Below, piece by piece: positions 15,980 through 18,242 of a DNA stretch of 18,242 nucleotides. Numbering within the stretch: the stretch's first letter is position 1; each line of letters starts with the position of its first letter. This DNA is from CAYSND01 sp964642235. Lineage in GTDB: Bacteria > Bacteroidota > Bacteroidia > Bacteroidales > UBA932. A program made the position numbers and the translations under genes. Below the pieces are notes generated by a model. The model was not told the origin of the DNA and did no database searches. It saw only the letters and a program-made list of their open reading frames with translations. The DNA is taken from the NCBI GenBank assembly GCA_964642235.1, contig CAZXOP010000031.1, positions 1-18,242 of the forward strand, in the 5' to 3' direction.

Positions 15980-16056
15980 TCGCTAACAATAAGGTGGTTA
16001 CAGGCTTTTCAAATAGTATGTTTAGTCCGAGTTTCATCAGTTAAAGGATGTTTTTG

Positions 16057-16064
16057 CAAATTTA
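16057..16064 (-). promoter_or_regulatory. -7 element, presumed promoter of the lipoprotein operon
   Basis: On the minus strand this reads TAAATTTG, matching TAnnTTTG. A TTTG lies upstream at 16079-16082, but the 14-bp gap is shorter than the usual 19-21. It would give a leader of about 220 nt before the 55-aa gene. Confidence 0.4.
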
Positions 16065-16072
16065 ATAAAAAA

Positions 16073-16146
16073 ACTTTACAAAAAGCTGTAATGGAATAAT
16101 GTTAACTTTGTTCCGTGAAACGCTATATCCCATTAGATATTTTAAG
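16073..16146 (+). repeat. 74-bp direct repeat (hicB end / acyltransferase start), left copy
   Basis: Bases 16073-16146 are identical to 18167-18240. The repeat spans the last codons of hicB (16097-16099 corresponds to its stop), a short spacer, and the first ten or so codons of an acyltransferase gene from GTG 16115. In this left copy hicB is otherwise absent: the sequence upstream is the lipoprotein operon promoter region. Confidence 0.95.
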
Positions 16147-16254
16147 AGGTCTTACCATTTTCGGTATGATTCTATCCGCTCATTCGTAATGACAGCCCTA
16201 ACCCTTGCCTTCGTAGCTTTCTTATCAAAAAAGAAAATACGCTGGCGCGCTTAG
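16115..16254 (+). pseudogene. Remnant of a membrane acyltransferase (HGSNAT/DUF5009-like) gene
   Basis: From GTG 16115 the frame reads VKRYIPLDILRGLTIFGMIL and stops at 16187-16189. The LDxLRGLTIxGMIL pattern is the N-terminal signature and first membrane segment of heparan-alpha-glucosaminide N-acetyltransferase-like proteins. A second short frame, 16189-16254, reads MTALTLAFVAFL then basic KKKIRWRA, which looks like the end of a membrane protein and may be the C-terminus of the same gene after loss of the middle. The first 32 bases also occur at the right window edge, where the intact gene probably continues. Confidence 0.6.
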
Positions 16255-16284
16255 TTTGATTACCATCCTTTAGCAAAAATTGCA

Positions 16285-16292
16285 TATATTTG
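16285..16292 (+). promoter_or_regulatory. -7 element before the YhcG/DUF1016 gene
   Basis: TATATTTG, a full match to TAnnTTTG, 40 bp before the ATG at 16333. The nearest upstream TTTG (16255-16258) is 26 bp away, more than the usual spacing. Confidence 0.45.
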
Positions 16293-16332
16293 TTCTGCAG
16301 TTAAAAGAAGTAACAGAACCGATATAAAACAG

Positions 16333-17346
16333 ATGAACGAACTGACAATAAATAGCGACTACAAGCAATTGATAACTAAAATAGCTGAAACCTACAAGCA
16401 AGGTCAGGCTAATGCAGTAACTATTGTGAACGAACAATTAGTAGAAACTTATTGGCTAATTGGTAAATACATTGTGGAGTTTGAACAAAAAGGAAGAATA
16501 AAAGCCGAATATGGAAAGGCTCTAATCAACAATATCTCAAAAGATTTAACAGCAAACCTTGGTAAAGGTTTTAGTCGAAGCAATCTTATCTATATGCGGC
16601 TATTTTACAGCGAGTTCCCAATAAGTGAGAAGCCTTCTCACTTATTAAGTTGGTCGCATTATGTAGAGTTGTTGAAAATTTCCGACAAATTAGAACGCAA
16701 CTTTTATCTGCAACAGACTATTGCAGAAAAATGGTCGATACCAGAGTTAAAACGGCAGAAAAAATCATCGCTGTTTCTTCGTCTCGCTGCCTCCAAAGAT
16801 AAAGAGGGTATTTTGGAATTAGCCAAAAAAGGGCAAATAGTAACAAAGCCAATTGATATTATTAGGGAACCATACATTTTAGATTTTTTAAGAATACCTG
16901 AACCTTATCACCTAACCGAAACAGAACTTGAAAAACAGATTATTGAAAATTTAGAATATTTCTTGTTAGAATTGGGAAAAGGTTTTGCTTTTATAGGCAG
17001 ACAATACCGCATTGTGTTAGGCAACCGACCACATTATGTTGATTTAGTTTTTTATCATCGCATATTAAAATGCTTTGTGCTTATCGACCTCAAAAGAGAA
17101 GAGGCAAGTTATGAAGCCGTAGGACAAATGAATATGTATTTGGGATATTTTGAATCCGAAGAAAATACAACAGGCGATAACCCACCCATAGGCATTGTGC
17201 TGGCAAAAGAAAAAGATGAAATATTGGTTCAATACGCCTTACATAACATCTCATCGCAACTATTTGTAAGCAAATACCAACTATATCTACCCAACAGAGA
17301 AGAACTGAAAACGCTAATCCAAAATCAACTGAAAAATGACAAATAA
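16333..17346 (+). CDS. YhcG/DUF1016 family PD-(D/E)XK nuclease-like protein
   Basis: A 337-aa protein with the two domains of the family. The N-terminal helical DUF1016_N domain (about 8-160) shows QANAVTIVNEQLVETYWLIG, YGKALINNISKDLT, GFSRSNLIYMRLFY and LSWSHYVELLKI. The C-terminal PD-(D/E)XK-like nuclease domain (about 170-325) shows YILDFL, FIGRQYRI, HYVDLVFYHR with Asp237 and LIDLK with Asp252 and Lys254. These genes are often found inside type I restriction-modification operons of Bacteroidetes, beside hsdS. That fits here, because the start of an hsdS gene overlaps its last codons. Whether the protein alone has a defence role is not known. Confidence 0.9.
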   Translation: MNELTINSDYKQLITKIAETYKQGQANAVTIVNEQLVETYWLIGKYIVEFEQKGRIKAEYGKALINNISKDLTANLGKGFSRSNLIYMRLFYSEFPISEKPSHLLSWSHYVELLKISDKLERNFYLQQTIAEKWSIPELKRQKKSSLFLRLAASKDKEGILELAKKGQIVTKPIDIIREPYILDFLRIPEPYHLTETELEKQIIENLEYFLLELGKGFAFIGRQYRIVLGNRPHYVDLVFYHRILKCFVLIDLKREEASYEAVGQMNMYLGYFESEENTTGDNPPIGIVLAKEKDEILVQYALHNISSQLFVSKYQLYLPNREELKTLIQNQLKNDK

Positions 17347-17380
17347 CAATATACCAAAACATTGGCAGGTAAAAAATTAG
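17336..17380 (+). pseudogene. hsdS 5' remnant (type I restriction specificity subunit)
   Basis: An ATG at 17336 overlaps the last codons of the DUF1016 gene in another frame and reads MTNNNIPKHWQVK before a stop at 17378-17380. The IPxxWxVK(K)LG opening is the usual N-terminus of type I R-M specificity subunits. Coding stops exactly where the copied rpn 3' end begins, so the gene was cut there. Confidence 0.6.
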
Positions 17381-17381
17381 G

Positions 17382-17550
17382 CTATAATCTTTCTATCTCT
17401 TCTGTGGAGAGTCCTGTTGTCTGAGATACTAAATCGGGAGAAATCCCCTTTGACTTCATAGAGCGAGCTATAGCGAGAGTAGCTCTTTCAAGCCCTTCTG
17501 ACATACCTTCCTGCTTACCTAATTCCAACCCTTCTGCAAGTCCCTCTGCT
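17382..17550 (-). pseudogene. Copy of the 3' end of the Rpn-family gene
   Basis: From 17379 this segment aligns base for base with 6101 onward and differs at only a few positions until about 17547. It encodes the C-terminal 53 or so residues (AEGLAEGLELGKQ to STEEIERL) and the stop at 17382-17384. It has no promoter or start of its own and runs directly into the rimM copy. Confidence 0.9.
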
Positions 17551-17635
17551 CATCCCCTTCCACCCCGACCTTCTCATCTCCCTCAACAAACGAAAAAAAA
17601 CCATAACCTTGGAAATTCCAGAAGGATTGGATTAA
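17544..17635 (+). pseudogene. Copy of the 3' end of rimM
   Basis: The frame encodes PLLIPFHPDLLISLNKRKK then TITLEIPEGLD and a stop. rimM itself ends with TLTLNIPEGLV after the same stretch. Bases 17549-17602 are identical to 5918-5971, with differences on both sides, so the copy is not simply a recent exact duplication. It marks the right edge of the accessory block. Confidence 0.92.
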
Positions 17636-17671
17636 TTTTACAGTTATAAAGCATAGAATACTTAATTATAT

Positions 17672-17720
17672 TTTGTAACCAACAAATCTTATACTAAATT
17701 TGTGTCTAAAAATAGACACA
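17672..17720 (+). promoter_or_regulatory. hicAB promoter with palindromic operator
   Basis: TTTG (17672-17675), 19 bp, then TAAATTTG (17695-17702) is a textbook Bacteroidetes promoter. Overlapping its downstream end is a perfect inverted repeat TGTGTCTA-AAAA-TAGACACA (17701-17720), placed to cover the transcription start. This is a likely operator for the ribbon-helix-helix domain of HicB, as expected for autoregulation of toxin-antitoxin operons. Confidence 0.65.
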
Positions 17721-17728
17721 GAGTGGGG

Positions 17729-17848
17729 ATGATTCATTCAGAAAAGAATCTCTCCTACACTATACATCGCCCACATCCCCAGCGTTTTATAAAACAGTAT
17801 GTAATGAAACAAGTACTTGATTACTTAAAAGAAAACCAATTAATATAA
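17729..17848 (+). pseudogene. hicA: hicA toxin gene reduced to its C-terminal half
   Basis: The frame ends with SYTIHRPHPQRFIKQYVMKQ and DYLKENQLI, the C-terminus of the Bacteroidetes HicA class (HxPHP then a final helix). From the ATG at 17729 it would have only 39 residues; GTG 17702 would give 48. Full members have about 60-85 residues, so the N-terminal half, with the RNase active region, is missing. The stop is 6 bp before hicB. HicA proteins are mRNA interferases; this version is probably dead. Confidence 0.7.
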
Positions 17849-17854
17849 AAATAT

Positions 17855-18193
17855 ATGGACACTCTTGAATATAAAGGTTATAATGGCAGCATAGAATATA
17901 GTAGGGAAGATGATTGTCTATACGGGAAAGTATTAGGCATTGATAAAAGACATCTAATAAGTTATGAAGGGAATACTTTGGAGGAGTTGAAAGCAGATTT
18001 CCATGCCGGAATAGATGATTATTTAGAGATGTGTGAAGAAAACGGATGGAAGCCCGCTAAACCATATAGCGGAACTCTAAATATTAGACTTACTCCACAA
18101 ATCCATGCAAAGGTTGTAGAACGTTCCTCAGAAATGGGAATATCTATTAATGCATTTATAAAAGAGACTTTACAAAAAGCTGTAATGGAATAA
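17855..18193 (+). CDS. hicB: HicB family antitoxin
   Basis: A 112-aa antitoxin and repressor of the HicAB family. Residues 1-65 form the partially degraded RNase H fold (LEYKGYNGSIEYSREDDCLY then YEGNTLEELKADFHAGIDDY). Residues 72-112 form a ribbon-helix-helix DNA-binding domain (GTLNIRLTPQIHAKVVERS, then GISINAFIKETLQKAV). It should neutralise HicA and bind the operator upstream. It is intact, although its partner is truncated. Its last codons are included in the 74-bp repeat at 16073-16146. Confidence 0.92.
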   Translation: MDTLEYKGYNGSIEYSREDDCLYGKVLGIDKRHLISYEGNTLEELKADFHAGIDDYLEMCEENGWKPAKPYSGTLNIRLTPQIHAKVVERSSEMGISINAFIKETLQKAVME

Positions 18194-18240
18194 TGTTAAC
18201 TTTGTTCCGTGAAACGCTATATCCCATTAGATATTTTAAG
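18167..18240 (+). repeat. 74-bp direct repeat, right copy
   Basis: Identical to 16073-16146. This copy joins an intact hicB to what looks like an intact acyltransferase start, so it is the likely source of the left copy. Confidence 0.95.
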
Positions 18241-18242
18241 GG
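18209..18242 (+). CDS. Start of membrane acyltransferase (HGSNAT/DUF5009-like), runs out of window
   Basis: GTG 18209 opens VKRYIPLDILRG, 15 bp after the hicB stop, and the frame is open to the window end. The LDILRG motif and the longer left copy (…LTIFGMIL) identify the N-terminus of the heparan-alpha-glucosaminide acetyltransferase-like family. The difference at 18241 from the left copy keeps Arg (AGG for AGA), consistent with a gene under selection. Confidence 0.55.
   Translation, partial: MKRYIPLDILR

Noticed and set aside
15828..16037. A 69-codon frame on the minus strand whose stop overlaps the 55-aa gene start (ATGA) and which begins just behind the presumed promoter.
   Set aside because: The position suits a leader ORF, but the peptide has no recognisable pattern, runs straight through the palindromes, and looks like chance translation of a structured leader.
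1..18242. CRISPR arrays, tRNA and rRNA genes, and integrase or reverse-transcriptase genes.
   Set aside because: No regularly spaced repeats, no tRNA-like or rRNA sequences and no protein with integrase or reverse-transcriptase motifs were found.

Overview
The window looks like a piece of chromosome from a member of the Bacteroidales. The base composition is AT-rich, several genes are preceded by the Bacteroidetes -7 promoter element TAnnTTTG (two with a -33 TTTG at the right spacing), and S16 carries a long Ala/Pro/Glu tail. Fimbrillin/FISUMP lipoproteins and an Rpn-type PD-(D/E)XK gene are also typical of the group. The family or genus cannot be fixed from sequence alone.

Left part (1-6004) is core chromosome: the 3' part of a family 2 glycosyltransferase, then a leftward operon flippase-dut-murF (envelope and peptidoglycan synthesis plus dUTP removal), a divergent lipoprotein peptidyl-prolyl isomerase, and the rightward rpsP-rimM pair. 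A 227-bp gap before rpsP holds a sigma-54-like promoter and a strong hairpin terminator, which together could define a short RNA.

The middle (6005-about 17540) is accessory. It holds an Rpn-family nuclease gene and then a two-gene anti-phage locus, rdrA-rdrB, encoding an AAA+ ATPase and a very large adenosine deaminase. This matches the RADAR defence system. Upstream on the same strand lies an operon of a 55-aa peptide gene and two paralogous fimbrillin-FISUMP lipoproteins. The last 55 codons of the second lipoprotein have the base and codon pattern of a diversity-generating-retroelement variable region, followed at once by a perfect inverted repeat. No reverse transcriptase is in the window.

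The right end (16057-18242) is a scar field. It contains a YhcG/DUF1016 nuclease with the first 14 codons of a truncated hsdS, copies of the 3' ends of rpn and rimM, a hicA shortened to its C-terminal half in front of an intact hicB, and a 74-bp direct repeat that carries the end of hicB and the start of a membrane acyltransferase gene. The rimM 3' end therefore occurs at both edges of an 11.6-kb block, as if the defence and adhesin genes had been inserted there or captured by duplication.
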